A DNA stretch of 64,000 nucleotides from Neoarius graeffei (lineage: Eukaryota; Chordata; Actinopteri; Siluriformes; Ariidae). The DNA is taken from positions 36,786,335 to 36,850,334 of the forward strand of contig NC_083589.1 in assembly GCF_027579695.1 (NCBI RefSeq), read 5' to 3'. Shown one piece after another: positions 43,015 through 52,529 of the stretch; within the stretch, counting starts at the first letter, position 1; each line of letters opens with the position of its first letter. The notes under the pieces were generated by a model, which was not told where the DNA came from, did not search any database, and saw only the letters and a list, made by a program, of their open reading frames with translations. The position numbers and the translations under genes are program-made.

Positions 43015-43833
43015 CAGTGTTGGGCACGTTACTTTCAAAAAGTAATTAGTTATAGTTACTAGTTACTTTTCCCAAAAAGTAAATGAGTTAGTAATGGAGT
43101 TACTTTGTCATTAAAGTAACTAATTACCAGGGAAAGTAATTATTCCGTTACATTTTGTTACCCCCCCCAAAAAAAAATCAAATTAAATTCAATTAGTGTA
43201 ATCATAATAAAAGTGAATGTTAAATGTGTTTAATGACTGAAATGGGCACTTAACAGAACCAATCAGGAATGTTATCGACACTATATTAATATTTTTGTGG
43301 GACAATGTGAGAAGACATCTATCAAATTGAAGATATTTTTGTAGTTATTAAAATTGTTACTAATTACTGGCCACTGACGAGGACAAACGCTTTGTTCCTC
43401 GACATAATGTGCATTGCACGTAAACACTCTTGCCTTTTATTTCAAGTAATGAAAAGTCCTGGCTGTATTTCCAGTATGAAAGCGCAGTGCTGGGCTGACC
43501 GCTCGCCATCACTGGGTCTTCCGATTGAAAGAGCGCGCAGTAGTGCAGTAGGCGTGGCCTACCTACGTATGTTGTCCAAATCTACTCTGATTGGCTTACT
43601 GTGCCGTTGTCTCGTGTCTCCCCGCCCCACACGAAAGCAGAGTAAAGAAAGGCTGAGCGAGCAGCGTGCCAGATGAGAACAGCTTTAATAAAGTAACGCA
43701 TAGTATTTTATTGTAAGTAACGGGAACGGCGTTATAACGATGTAAAAAGTAATTAGTTAGATTACTCGTTACTAAAAAAAAGTAACGCCGTTAGTAACGC
43801 CGTTTATTTCTAACGCCGTTATTCCCGTCGCTG
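43015..43833. mobile_element. hAT MITE (AGTGTTGGGCACGTTACTTT), 819 bp
   Basis: Ends CAGTGTTGGGCACGTTACTT and TTATTCCCGTCGCTG, with many AAAGTAACTAGTTAC subterminal motifs in both arms. The 8-bp TSD ATCCTGAC is perfect (43007-43014, 43834-43841). The central part (43390-43680) has an open frame without a recognisable domain. Confidence 0.93.
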
Positions 43834-43841
43834 ATCCTGAC

Positions 43842-44002
43842 ACTGACTTAGCGGTTTAATGGGAAGTGTTATAAGTGTTAATAGAAATAATACACACGAG
43901 GTGGTGTGTTGTGGCCCTATGTGAAGTCGTTTCGACATTCACCAAGTATAAACAGCAGTGTGTGTGTGTGTACTGTATAAAAAGTGCCTTACTGTTACGT
44001 GG
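43842..44002. other. Short unassigned intron sequence
   Basis: Contains a (GT)n run near 43956-43970. Nothing else is seen. Confidence 0.4.
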
Positions 44003-44805
44003 CAGGCTTGTAGTACTCGAGTCCGATTCGTGCCCTAATTTTAAGGACTCATGACTTGACTCGGACTCGTGCATTAACTGCATTAGGACTCTGATTTTTT
44101 TCTTTAATTTTTTTGTAACATGCCATAATAATTTGGCATAAGATATTTATATCTACATTCATTTTTGTACTGATTTCATGCAAGAGTGTCACACCTGCGT
44201 ACCTTGGTGCGTGCATCAGATAGACTCTCGGGCGTGCTCCGGACAGTGCGCGTGCCAAGCGGACTCTCGTGTGCGCCGTAAAGCAACTCGCACCTGCACA
44301 GGATTAAGGCGCAATCAGCGCGCCGATATAAAAACTGTGAAAACACACTTACTTTGCGAAGTATTGAGTTGCGTTACTGATGCCTTACCGAGCCTTATTT
44401 CCTTGTTTGGTTTCCTGATCCCTGATTTCCTGTTTCTCGTCTTTGATCCTGCCGAGTCTACGACAGCCTGTTTGTGCCTCGCTCGACCTACTGCCTTGAT
44501 TTTGCCTGCTGTTCTGGATTGTTTACCGTCTTCACTTGTATTAAGAAACACACCTTCTGCACTTACATCCGTCTCCCAACCATCTCTGACAGAATACTTC
44601 ACACTCCCTGACAAAGAGAAGCACATTCACCTGTTCATACGCCATGTTCAGGAACAAACTCATGTTAATGGCGCTGAAACAGCCACCACTGGATGGTGCG
44701 GTTGGAGTCTTGTTCTCGGATTCGACTTTAAATGACTCTGATTTGAACACTGGGGACTCGAGACTGGACTTGGACTCGAAGTTTAGTGACTTGACTACAC
44801 CACTG
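44003..44805. mobile_element. ACTCGAGTCCGA element Q, copy 1
   Basis: Ends CAGGCTTGTAGTACTCGAGT and GACTTGACTACACCACTG, with repeated GACTCGGACTCG motifs in the arms. Flanks TTACGTGG and ATACGGGG agree in 6 of 8 bases. A solo LTR at 44187-44613 is inserted. hAT-class is inferred from the CAG...CTG ends. Confidence 0.65.
44187..44613. mobile_element. Solo LTR, 427 bp
   Basis: Begins TGTCACACCTGCGTACC and ends CACTCCCTGACA (TG...CA). The 5-bp TSD AAGAG is exact at 44182-44186 and 44614-44618. GATATAAAAAC near 44325 could be its TATA box. The sister copy of element Q at 44983-47585 lacks it, giving an empty site. Confidence 0.88.
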
Positions 44806-45039
44806 ATACGGGGACACACTTCAGCATCGCTGTTCTCCCAGGCATACCGATACAAAATAAAATAGAAAATGATGATGAATAAGATAATGACAATTATTTA
44901 CAGTGTGAGATTATAATATACAGTAGTGACTATTTAAAATATATACACTCATAGGTATGGGTAGAGGTGACTCTACTAAAGTCAGTGTTGTAGCCGAGTC
45001 ACAAAACCATGAGTCCGAGTCCAGTCTCGAGTCCCCAGT

Positions 45040-45792
45040 CAGTGCGTTTACATGCACATAGAGAAAATCGAATTTCTGCCGTTGCTTGACTGAAATCGAA
45101 GTTCTAAATGGCATGGAAACACCTTAGCTCGGCTGAAATTGAACCGAACTTGATTTCTCGTAATCAAGCTACACGACCTAGATTATGCGATTTTTGTCGA
45201 GCTACTTAGTGCATGTAAACCCTTTCGAGCTACGTAGTCGAGCTACTTACTTCAGCACTGCCCCTTCCGGAAGTGACGAGTGACGAGACCACAAGCGGGA
45301 AACACAACAGCCTCGGTCGAAAAAAAAACCCAGCCTCAGTCGGCATGACACTTCAGATCAACTTCAACTTCGTGCCTATTTTATTAGGAACACTTCTGTT
45401 CGTACATACAAACTACAAACACTCTTCTTGTGAACACGGAACTGATAACTTTGTTTATACTCTTGAACAATGTTGCCAGATACTGCTGACGTTTTCCAGC
45501 CCAAAATATGTTCAAAACCCGCCAAAATGCACTTAAAACCGCCCAATTAGGCGGGAAACCGCCCAATCTGGCAACACTGCTCTTGAATAGCTCTTCTTCA
45601 TGACGACAACCGGAAGTGTACCAACACGATGGGGTGTGTAGCGCCACCTGTGGCTCGGGTGCACAATGTACCTCACACAATAGCTCGATTTCCTTGTGTG
45701 CATGTAGGATTGGATTTCTCTGGCACCCCTGCTGGGACCCTTAGCTCGATTACCGACAGCAGCTCGATTTGGATGTGCATGTAAACGTACTG
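45040..45792. mobile_element. CGTTTACATGCACAT-TIR element, copy 1
   Basis: Ends CAGTGCGTTTACATGCACAT and ATGTGCATGTAAACGTACTG. Both arms are rich in AGCTCGATT/AAATCGAAC motifs. A 112-bp hAT MITE is inserted at 45468-45579. It recurs inverted at 58040-59008. No protein frame. Confidence 0.82.
45468..45579. mobile_element. Ultra-short hAT-like MITE, copy 2 (112 bp)
   Basis: CAATGTTGCCAGATACTGCT ... CAATCTGGCAACACTG with a roughly 20-bp internal duplication of the ACCGCCCAAT block. Perfect 8-bp TSD CTCTTGAA at 45460-45467 and 45580-45587. Confidence 0.93.
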
Positions 45793-46483
45793 AGAGTTTC
45801 AGTCCAAGTCATAAAAGAAAATTTCGAGTCGAGTCCGAGAACAAGACTCCAACTGCACCATTTGACGGTGGCTGTTGCTGCCTTTATGTGAAACTGTCTC
45901 TGCTACTGTGTCGGACTAACGTTACTGCTCGACTGCCCCGTTTTAGTTAATAGGCTACAGATAAAAAGCTTGTTCATCGCTCAGCAAGCCCCGCCCACTA
46001 TCAACAGGGCAAATAATGTGAGAGAGGGTTAACACTAGTGAGTTTATCGGTCAGCAAGCCCCGCCCACTATCAGCAGAGCAATGAACATAGCGTGTCACT
46101 TCCTTCTCTGGGTGGAGTCTCGCCAAATGATGATTGAAGTTTGAGGTTGTCCCCGTCGTCTGCTCGACAGTTCTTCTACATATAGAACACGTAGCAGTGC
46201 TCCGAGAAGGCTGTTCCCTGAGAGTTCCCCAAGACTGTTCCCAGAGAAGTCTGTATAAGCAAAGCGGACAATCCTAGGGGCGTTCTGTCCAGGCATTTTA
46301 GCGCCATTAACATTAGTTTGTTCCTGAACATGACGTATGAACAGGTGAATGTGCATTCTCTCGCACAAAATAAGTAAAAAATGAATGTAGATATAAATAT
46401 CTTATGCCAAATTATTATGACGTTACAAATAATAAAGAAAAAAATGGAGTCCGAATGCAGTTAATGCATGAGTCAGAGGCCAA

Positions 46484-47440
46484 GTTTACATTAGACCGTA
46501 TCTGTCTCGTTTTCTTCGCGGATGCACTGTCCGTTTACATTAAACCGCCTGGAAACGCCGGGAAACGGGAATCCGCCAGGGTCCACGTATTCAATCCAGA
46601 TCGTGTCTGGTCCGGTGCTGTGTAAACATTGAGAATACGTGGATACGCTGTGCTGAGCTCTAGCTGGCGTCGTCATTGGACAACGTCACTGTGACATCCA
46701 CCTTCCTGATTCGCTGGCGTTGGTCATGTGACGTGACTGCTGAAAAACGGCGCGGACTTCCGCCTTGTATCACCTTTCATTAAAGAGTATAAAAGTATGA
46801 AAATACTGCAAATACTGATGCAAATACTGCCCATTGTGTAGTTATGATTGTCTTTAGGCTTGCCATCCTTCCACTTGCAAGTGGTAAGTGACTTGCGCAC
46901 AGCGGCTCAGTCCCGAATCACTGCTCGTGCACTTCACTCGCGCGCTCTGTGAGCTGCGCAGGGCCGGAGTGCGCACCCTCCAGAGGGCACTCGCTGTTCA
47001 GGGCGGAGTGATTTGGAGCGCAGCCGCTGAGGAGGAAGCGATGAGCCGCACTGACACATTTCAACTTGCGTGCCGAATTAGACATGTGATTAGCATATCC
47101 GTGTATTGGCGTTGCTGTGTGCACGCTAATCGTTTTTAAAAACGTTAATCTGATGATCCGCTGATGCGGTCTAACAGGGGTGATAGTGTTCCGGCGCCGC
47201 GCCGGATTTCCGGCGTACCGTCGCTGGGGGAAAAAAAAAATGTAGTTCGCCCATTGTCCTGTGTCATTCTGAGATGCGCAGATAGACAGGAAAGGGAATC
47301 TTTACTGTCTATCTGCGCATCTCAGAATGACACAGGACAATGGGCGAACTAGATTTTTTTTTTTCCCTAGCCACGGTACGCCGGAAATCCGGCGCGGCGC
47401 CGGAACGCTATCACCCCTGGGTCTAATGTAAACCCCACCA
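46484..47440. mobile_element. Foldback MITE, TTAGACCGTATC family, copy 2
   Basis: Starts GCCAAGTTTACATTAGACCG and ends GGTCTAATGTAAACCCCACC. Interior blocks match 15812-16611 in reverse order. A near-perfect palindrome is inserted in its right end at 47174-47419. Confidence 0.8.
47174..47419. mobile_element. Palindromic hAT-like element, about 245 bp
   Basis: CAGGGGTGATAGTGTTCCGG and CCGGAACGCTATCACCCCTG are the ends of two arms of about 115 bp that pair almost perfectly, with a loop near 47290-47306 (AGGAAAGGGAATCTTTACTG). GGTCTAA is repeated on both sides (7 bp), and removing one copy with the insert restores the end of the host MITE. Confidence 0.9.
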
Positions 47441-47450
47441 GAGTCATCAG

Positions 47451-47542
47451 CAATGTTGCCAGATACTGCTGACGTTTTCCAGCCCAAAATATGTTCAAAA
47501 CCCGCCAAAATGCACTTAAAACCGCCCAATCTGGCAACACTG
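47451..47542. mobile_element. Ultra-short hAT-like MITE, copy 3 (92 bp)
   Basis: CAATGTTGCCAGATACTGCT ... CAATCTGGCAACACTG. Perfect 8-bp TSD GTCATCAG at 47443-47450 and 47543-47550. Confidence 0.93.
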
Positions 47543-47585
47543 GTCATCAGTGCTCAAGTCAAGTCACAAGTCCTTAAAATGGGCC

Positions 47586-47944
47586 ATTTGCCGGAATTGG
47601 TCACGCGTCAATTTTCCCCAAAGCAACAAGCCCATGGTGGGCGAGCTAACTTGACATTCCTTGACAACCATAAGAATTTGACTGGCGATGCGAAGCAATC
47701 CATTTCTATAATAGCTGTTTTTACCTTTTCTTTTGTCTCTTTTGACCTGAATTTTCGTGTGTACTTGGAAAAAGTTTGTGGTTTTAACTTCTGTCGTAAG
47801 TTAAAACGAATCATTGGCCGTAAAAGAGAGTTGTTTTGGACTCCAGTTGGTCGCCGCCGAAAGAAATTCACGTGCGAAATGACGGATATATCTGTGTTTA
47901 TATCTGGGTCCATACTCGTTGATGTCAGTGAGTGCACACACATG
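47586..47944. other. Unassigned segment, open on both strands
   Basis: The plus frame (47453-48031) and the minus frame (47608-47943, 111 codons ending in an Arg/Lys-rich part) overlap. No known domain or splice context is seen, so neither is called as a gene. Confidence 0.3.
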
Positions 47945-48224
47945 CAAATACATAGAGGATATTACACGGCTGCACTGAGATATGAAGTTTATCCTGGAGT
48001 GGTGAATGTATCTGTACATTTTTCAACATGAGAAGATAAACTTCATATATTCACACCTCTATGTAATGTTCTTTATATCATATGGACACATCCGCAAAAA
48101 AATGCACAAGTTAATCAAGAGAGTTTTAATTTTTAACCGGTTCGCCATTTTGACAACACACATCCCGTCAGCGGGAAAACACCTGGGGTGACGACATGAG
48201 AGCGAAATATTGGGACTGATTATA

Positions 48225-49851
48225 CAGTTGAACTCAAAATTATTAGCCCCCCTTAAATTTTGGAACATTTTCCCAAATATCCTCCAAATGTTTAAAGCAT
48301 TGATAAAAATTGATATACACAAACAATCACCAGTACTATTCAGATGTTTGTGGTGCATTTTGGAATATGAAATTAGTTTTAGGCTGTCTTTATATGAAAT
48401 ATGGTAAAAATGAGTTGGTCAAAAATATTAGCCCCCATGTGGATTCTTGCTTTTAAAACACAGTTAATTAACCAATCAGCTTTTAAACAACACCTGTGCA
48501 ATCAATTGGCTTCCTAGCAACACCTGTAGTCAATTGGCTCCATTCAACAGTTTAAAAGGACTCCAAGGAACAGGGCATTTGAATGAATGAGGAGGATTAC
48601 TATTTGTCACAATGCCGAAGACTAAAGAAATAAGTCTTGAACTCCGACAAAAGATTGTGGAGGCTCATGACAAGGGCCAAGGCTACACTGCCATTTCGAA
48701 GAGGTTTACAGTCTCCAGAACTGCAGTTCGGTGCATCATTGCCAAGTACAAGGAGACAAATTCGGTCAAGAACAAACCTGGTCGTGGACGCAAGTGTAAG
48801 ATCTCAAGAACTCTGGAAAGAAAAATTGTCAGAGATGTCCGTAAAGAGCCCCGTACATCTGCAAAGGAAATTGTTGCTGACCTGGCCTCTTCTGGAGTTT
48901 GTGTGTCAAGGCACACTGTTGTGAGGGCTCTTCATCGGAATGGGCTTCGGGGCTATCGTCCCAGAAGAACCCCCTTACTAAAACATCGTCACATCAAAGC
49001 CCGACTAAAGTTTGCCCGTGAGTACTTGAAGAAGAAAGATGAGTTTTGGAAGTCTGTGCTTTGGTCAGATGAGACGAAATTGGAGCTGTTTGGGCATATG
49101 GACATTGCCTATGTATGGCGAAGAAAGGGAGAGGCCTTCAACCCTGTGAACACAGTTCCCACAGTTAAACATGGTGGTGGCAGCATCATGCTGTGGGGCT
49201 GTTTTGCAGCCTCAGGTACAGGCAGTCTGGTTCGGGTGCATGGCACCATGAGAAAGGAAGATTACCTAAAAATACTGAAGGAAAACATGCAGAAGTCTGC
49301 TCTCACTTTGCGCTTAGGTCGTCGTTGGGTCTTCCAGCAAGATAACGACCCAAAGCATACATCTAAAATAGTCCAGCAATACTTCAAGGATACCAAGACC
49401 AACGTCATACAGTGGCCTGCACAGAGCCCAGATCTCAATCCAATAGAAAACCTGTGGCAAGTGCTGAAAAAGAACGTCCATGCACGAAAACCATCCAATT
49501 TGGGCCAGTTGGAACAGTTTGCAATGGAGGAATGGGCCAAAATTCCTCAGGAGACCTGTGCCAACCTAGTGAAAAACTATTCCAAGAGGTTGTTGTCAGT
49601 TGTGGGTCAAAAAGGGTACACAATTGACTACTAATGGTCAGGGGGCTAATAATTTTGAACATCTCACTTTTGCTGTTTTTGGTTGAAACTCAGTGTGATA
49701 ATAAGATATCGTAATGAAACTTGTTGGACAATGTCTTCATAGTGCATTTATTTCAAGAATAAAAACATTTGTTGTCACTGGTCATTTTCATGGAGAAATC
49801 AAGAATTATGTTCAATTCCACAAGGGGGGCTAATAATTTTGAGTTCAACTG
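48225..49851 (+). mobile_element. Apparently intact Tc1 element, 1627 bp
   Basis: Ends CAGTTGAACTCAAAATTATT and AATAATTTTGAGTTCAACTG, flanked by TA (48223-48224, 49852-49853). Each terminal region of about 200 bp has an outer and an inner copy of a direct repeat (AAAATTATTAGCCCCC outside; AAATATTAGCCCCCATG near 48424 and TAATAATTTTGAAC near 49645 inside), the IR/DR layout of Sleeping-Beauty-like Tc1 elements. Its transposase frame is unbroken. Confidence 0.97.
48612..49634 (+). CDS. Tc1/mariner transposase, DD34E, full length
   Basis: 340 codons with no stop or shift, beginning MPKTKEISLELRQKIVEAHD. Residues 1-110 form two paired-like helix-turn-helix parts joined by GRGRK (residues 57-61), the GRRR-type AT-hook linker. 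The catalytic triad is D153 (WSDETKLELF), D244 (QQDNDPKHTS) and E279 ([11 protein letters not shown]), with 34 residues between the last two. The glycine-rich box is VKHGGGSIMLWGCFAASG. Length and triad positions equal those of Sleeping Beauty. It catalyses cut-and-paste excision and insertion at TA. Whether it is active cannot be seen from sequence. Confidence 0.97.
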   Translation: MPKTKEISLELRQKIVEAHDKGQGYTAISKRFTVSRTAVRCIIAKYKETNSVKNKPGRGRKCKISRTLERKIVRDVRKEPRTSAKEIVADLASSGVCVSRHTVVRALHRNGLRGYRPRRTPLLKHRHIKARLKFAREYLKKKDEFWKSVLWSDETKLELFGHMDIAYVWRRKGEAFNPVNTVPTVKHGGGSIMLWGCFAASGTGSLVRVHGTMRKEDYLKILKENMQKSALTLRLGRRWVFQQDNDPKHTSKIVQQYFKDTKTNVIQWPAQSPDLNPIENLWQVLKKNVHARKPSNLGQLEQFAMEEWAKIPQETCANLVKNYSKRLLSVVGQKGYTIDY

Positions 49852-50109
49852 TACATTCAGGTCACTTTTTCAATGGAATAAAAACATGTGTTCTATTCCC
49901 TTCTAGCGGGTTTCATTCATTTGGTTTGATAGCATGCAGTATTGTTAGCGTATCGCTTATCCTATGTGTATTACGTCACACTACCCAATGGAGAATCAGC
50001 ATTGAATATGGTTGACGATGTTGCATGGTTGTCAAGACAACATGACGTCACGCATCGGAGATGTTAAACGTCCGTGCTAGCGAGCGACTGTGACAATTTG
50101 TAAACAAGC

Positions 50110-50205
50110 ATGGCAGCCAGGTTTGCTTCGTTAAATATGGAAGATTTTGAGAGAATTTTGAAAGAGAAAGACGCGTCGAATACACAAAAGGAACGTGTGT
50201 GTATT
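50110..50205 (+). pseudogene. MATRF exon, copy C (longest)
   Basis: Reads MAARFASLNMEDFERILKEK then DASNTQKERV before the SINE. The extra text over copy B (KEKDAxNT.K) strengthens the likeness to the first helix of KIAA1958/DUF3504-like proteins, whose usual form is ..L.EKDAENTKKAT. No catalytic domain lies nearby, so the call is tentative. Confidence 0.45.
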
Positions 50206-50217
50206 ATAATGATGGCA

Positions 50218-50592
50218 GGGCGGCACGGTGGTGTAGTGGTTAGCGCTGTCGCCTCACAGCAAGAAGGTCCGGGTTCGAGCCCCGTGGCCGGCGAGGGCCT
50301 TTCTGTGCAGAGTTTGCATGTTCTCCCCGTGTCCGCGTGGGTTTCCTCCGGGTGCTCCGGTTTCCCCCACAGTCCAAAGACATGCAGGTTAGGTTAACTG
50401 GTGACTCTAAATTGACCGTAGGTGTGAATGTGAGTGTGAATGGTTGTCTGTGTCTATGTGTCAGCCCTGTGATGACCTGGCGACTTGTCCAGGGTGTACC
50501 CTGCCTCTCGCCCGTAGTCAGCTGGGATAGGCTCCAGCTTGCCTGCGACCCTGTAGAAGGATAAAGCGGCTAGAGATAATGAGATGAGATAA
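50218..50592 (+). mobile_element. Full-length SINE in copy C
   Basis: Complete from GGGCGGCACGGTGGTGTAGT to GATAATGAGATGAGAT. Flanks ATAATGATGGC and ATAATAATGGC form an 11-bp TSD with one mismatch. Confidence 0.93.
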
Positions 50593-51027
50593 TAATGGCT
50601 TTTTTCATGGTATATCAGATATATTCCATTCAGCAAGCATGATATTGAACTCATCTTCGACTCGTTCAGTATCATGCTAGCTGAATGGAATATATCTGAT
50701 ATACCACTCAATACCAGACCATATTATTGAAATGTCCCTCAGATCCGCGATGCATTTCATATGAAAAATGCAAGTTTTTCAACACAAGAAGATAAATTTC
50801 ATATCTTCATGCCAACATGTGATTTTTCATTTTATTATACAGACAAACAAAAAGTACCCAAATTTATCAAAACAATTCATCGATTTCCTCATAACTGACC
50901 TATAGAGATTTGTCACGGATTTGGTTCTCCGTGTCCCAGATGTAGCTCGTATGAAAAACACAAGTGGCGTATTTCCCAGTAAAACACTCATGTCGACAGA
51001 ATACACATGAATAATCCAGCTATGATC

Positions 51028-51920
51028 TAGCCTGGCAAGCCAGACTAAATGTGAATATTTAGTCTGGCCTCGCTCGTAGACATTTCTGACGGGTGTGGGA
51101 GGAACAACCCGCTGTCTTTCAAACTGTCTCTGTGCGTATAGGCCAACGCTCTGACCAATCAGCGCAACAGTGACTGTGACGTAGTCAGAGCGACAGAAAG
51201 CAGTGGGGGAGGCCTTGAAATAAATCATTTTTCAAAATGCCTATTAATTAATAAACAGGTTCTAGATATTAAGAAGTTTGGAGATAATGACCACAAGTTT
51301 GGAGTCTGTACCACATACTTAACATACTCATTTTTTTTCAAGGGTTTTTCAAGGGTTTGCTTAAACTGTTTTTGAGTTTTTATTTTTATTTAGTGGTGTT
51401 TGGTGAAATAATTTCCCTTAAATTTAAAATAACGGGAAAATAAGAAACAATCAAAAAGTCATGTTTCAAAGCTGTTTATTAATTCTTCGTACTGCACAAA
51501 CTAGCCCCATCCTTTTGGCTACGAGCGGAGCCAGCTGGTAGATCAGACTTTTGCCATAGCCGGTCGGCAAAACAGCGAAAACGTCCTTCTTGAAAAGGAA
51601 TGAGCGGAGAGCCTCTTCCTGCTCATGTTTCAACGAAAACTCCAAGTCTAATTCTTCTAAAACTGATTCCAAAGCGGAGTCAAACGCGCACTGTTCACTA
51701 GCGGTAGCCATCTTTCCTGCTGTGCTTTCTCCAGCGTCGCGCAGCCTTGTCGTCACTCCTGCAAAAGCCCGCCCAAAGAATCCAAACAAAAACCTTGCGT
51801 TGTGATTGGCGGGCACGATTTGATGCCCGGGGTGTTTTGTTGATATGGTGCGAGGCTAGACCCACTCGTAGGCAAAAATATTTTTGCCCGCTAGGCGGGT
51901 GGGTCTAGTTTACTAGGCTA
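51028..51920 (-). mobile_element. Element carrying a RecQ-like helicase exon
   Basis: TAGCCTGGCAAGCCAGACTA at left and GTTTACTAGGCTA at right are weak inverted ends. GCTATGATC (9 bp) repeats exactly at 51019-51027 and 51921-51929, extendable to AGCTATGATCT if the AG/CT of the ends is counted. A 9-11 bp TSD would fit a Mutator-like element. The interior holds the exon at 51466-51711. Confidence 0.75.
51466..51711 (-). pseudogene. RecQ-type helicase N-terminal exon
   Basis: ATG at 51711 opens MATASEQCAFDSALESVLEE, then SLKHEQEEALRSFLFKKDV and FAVLPTGYGKSLIYQLAPLV. F..K..Q..A...F is the RecQ motif 0 and PTGYGKS the Walker A ATP-binding loop. The frame ends 16 codons later, so motifs Ia-VI are absent. 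Closely similar exons begin multi-exon RecQ-like genes carried in fish repeats. It is probably a captured or leftover first exon and could not make a working helicase. Confidence 0.7.
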
Positions 51921-51929
51921 GCTATGATC

Positions 51930-52493
51930 TGATTTCAGTGTAAACAGCAGACATGGATCCAGTATGGCAGTAGAGCTGTTAGTGGAGTTCAAGAGACCTT
52001 AGGTGAACGATCACAGTGCTGTTAGTACAGGACCTTCTGGTTTTCTCTGTGTGTGTGTGTGTGTGTGAACATAACTGGGAAGAGAAGAACTGCCCTGGAA
52101 GAAGTCGACAGGTTGATGATTGTGATGTATGAAATGGCTAAAAGAGGAACCATAAAAGAAATGTAATCTAGAAACATTAGAAACAGATTTAATGGTAATG
52201 ATGGATAATAAAACACGCTGCTTGTTTTTGTTTTCCACTGGACAGTCCAGACACTTTCTCAGATCAATAGTGAAAAATATCGGTTGTATGGAGCAATTTC
52301 ACGGTCTGTAGACATTAAACAAGTGATTTTTAAACACCGTTCAAGTACAAAAACCCAGGGTGTTCTCTGTTCCAGGTTTGATTCATCACTTGAGGACATG
52401 CATCCTGGTCAATATGCTGAATACAGCAAAGCTACAGGAGTGTAATGGAAAGTCCTTGCTAGCACACTGAGGCTATCTGTAGCCATGGTTTTT

Positions 52494-52529
<36 letters not shown>

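Larger units (their letters stand above)
44983..47585. mobile_element. Element Q, copy 2, inverted, with several insertions
   Basis: The pieces CAGTGTTGTAGCCGAGTCAC (44983), GAGTTTCAGTCCAAGTCATA (45793), CATTAACATTAGTTTGTTCC (46305) and GCAGTTAATGCATGAGTCAG (46457) follow copy 1 in reverse order. Between them sit a TIR element (45040-45792), a foldback MITE (46484-47440) and a 92-bp hAT MITE (47451-47542). The right border is approximate. Confidence 0.65.
47945..51015 (+). mobile_element. MATRF-exon element, copy C, with Tc1 and SINE insertions
   Basis: Left part GGATATTACACGGCTGCACT with the ATATGAAGTTTATC palindrome; middle GTTAGCGTATCGCTTATCCT and the exon at 50110; right part TATACCACTCAATACCAG and AAATTTCATATCTTCATGCC. 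A Tc1 (48225-49851) and a SINE (50218-50592) interrupt it. Follows copy B almost block for block. Confidence 0.62.

Noticed and set aside
44178..44735. 185-codon plus-strand frame
   Set aside because: Runs through the solo LTR and into element Q; a product of repeat composition.
47453..48031. 192-codon plus-strand frame
   Set aside because: It begins inside the 92-bp hAT MITE and ends inside the MATRF element, so it crosses unrelated repeats; no domain is seen.
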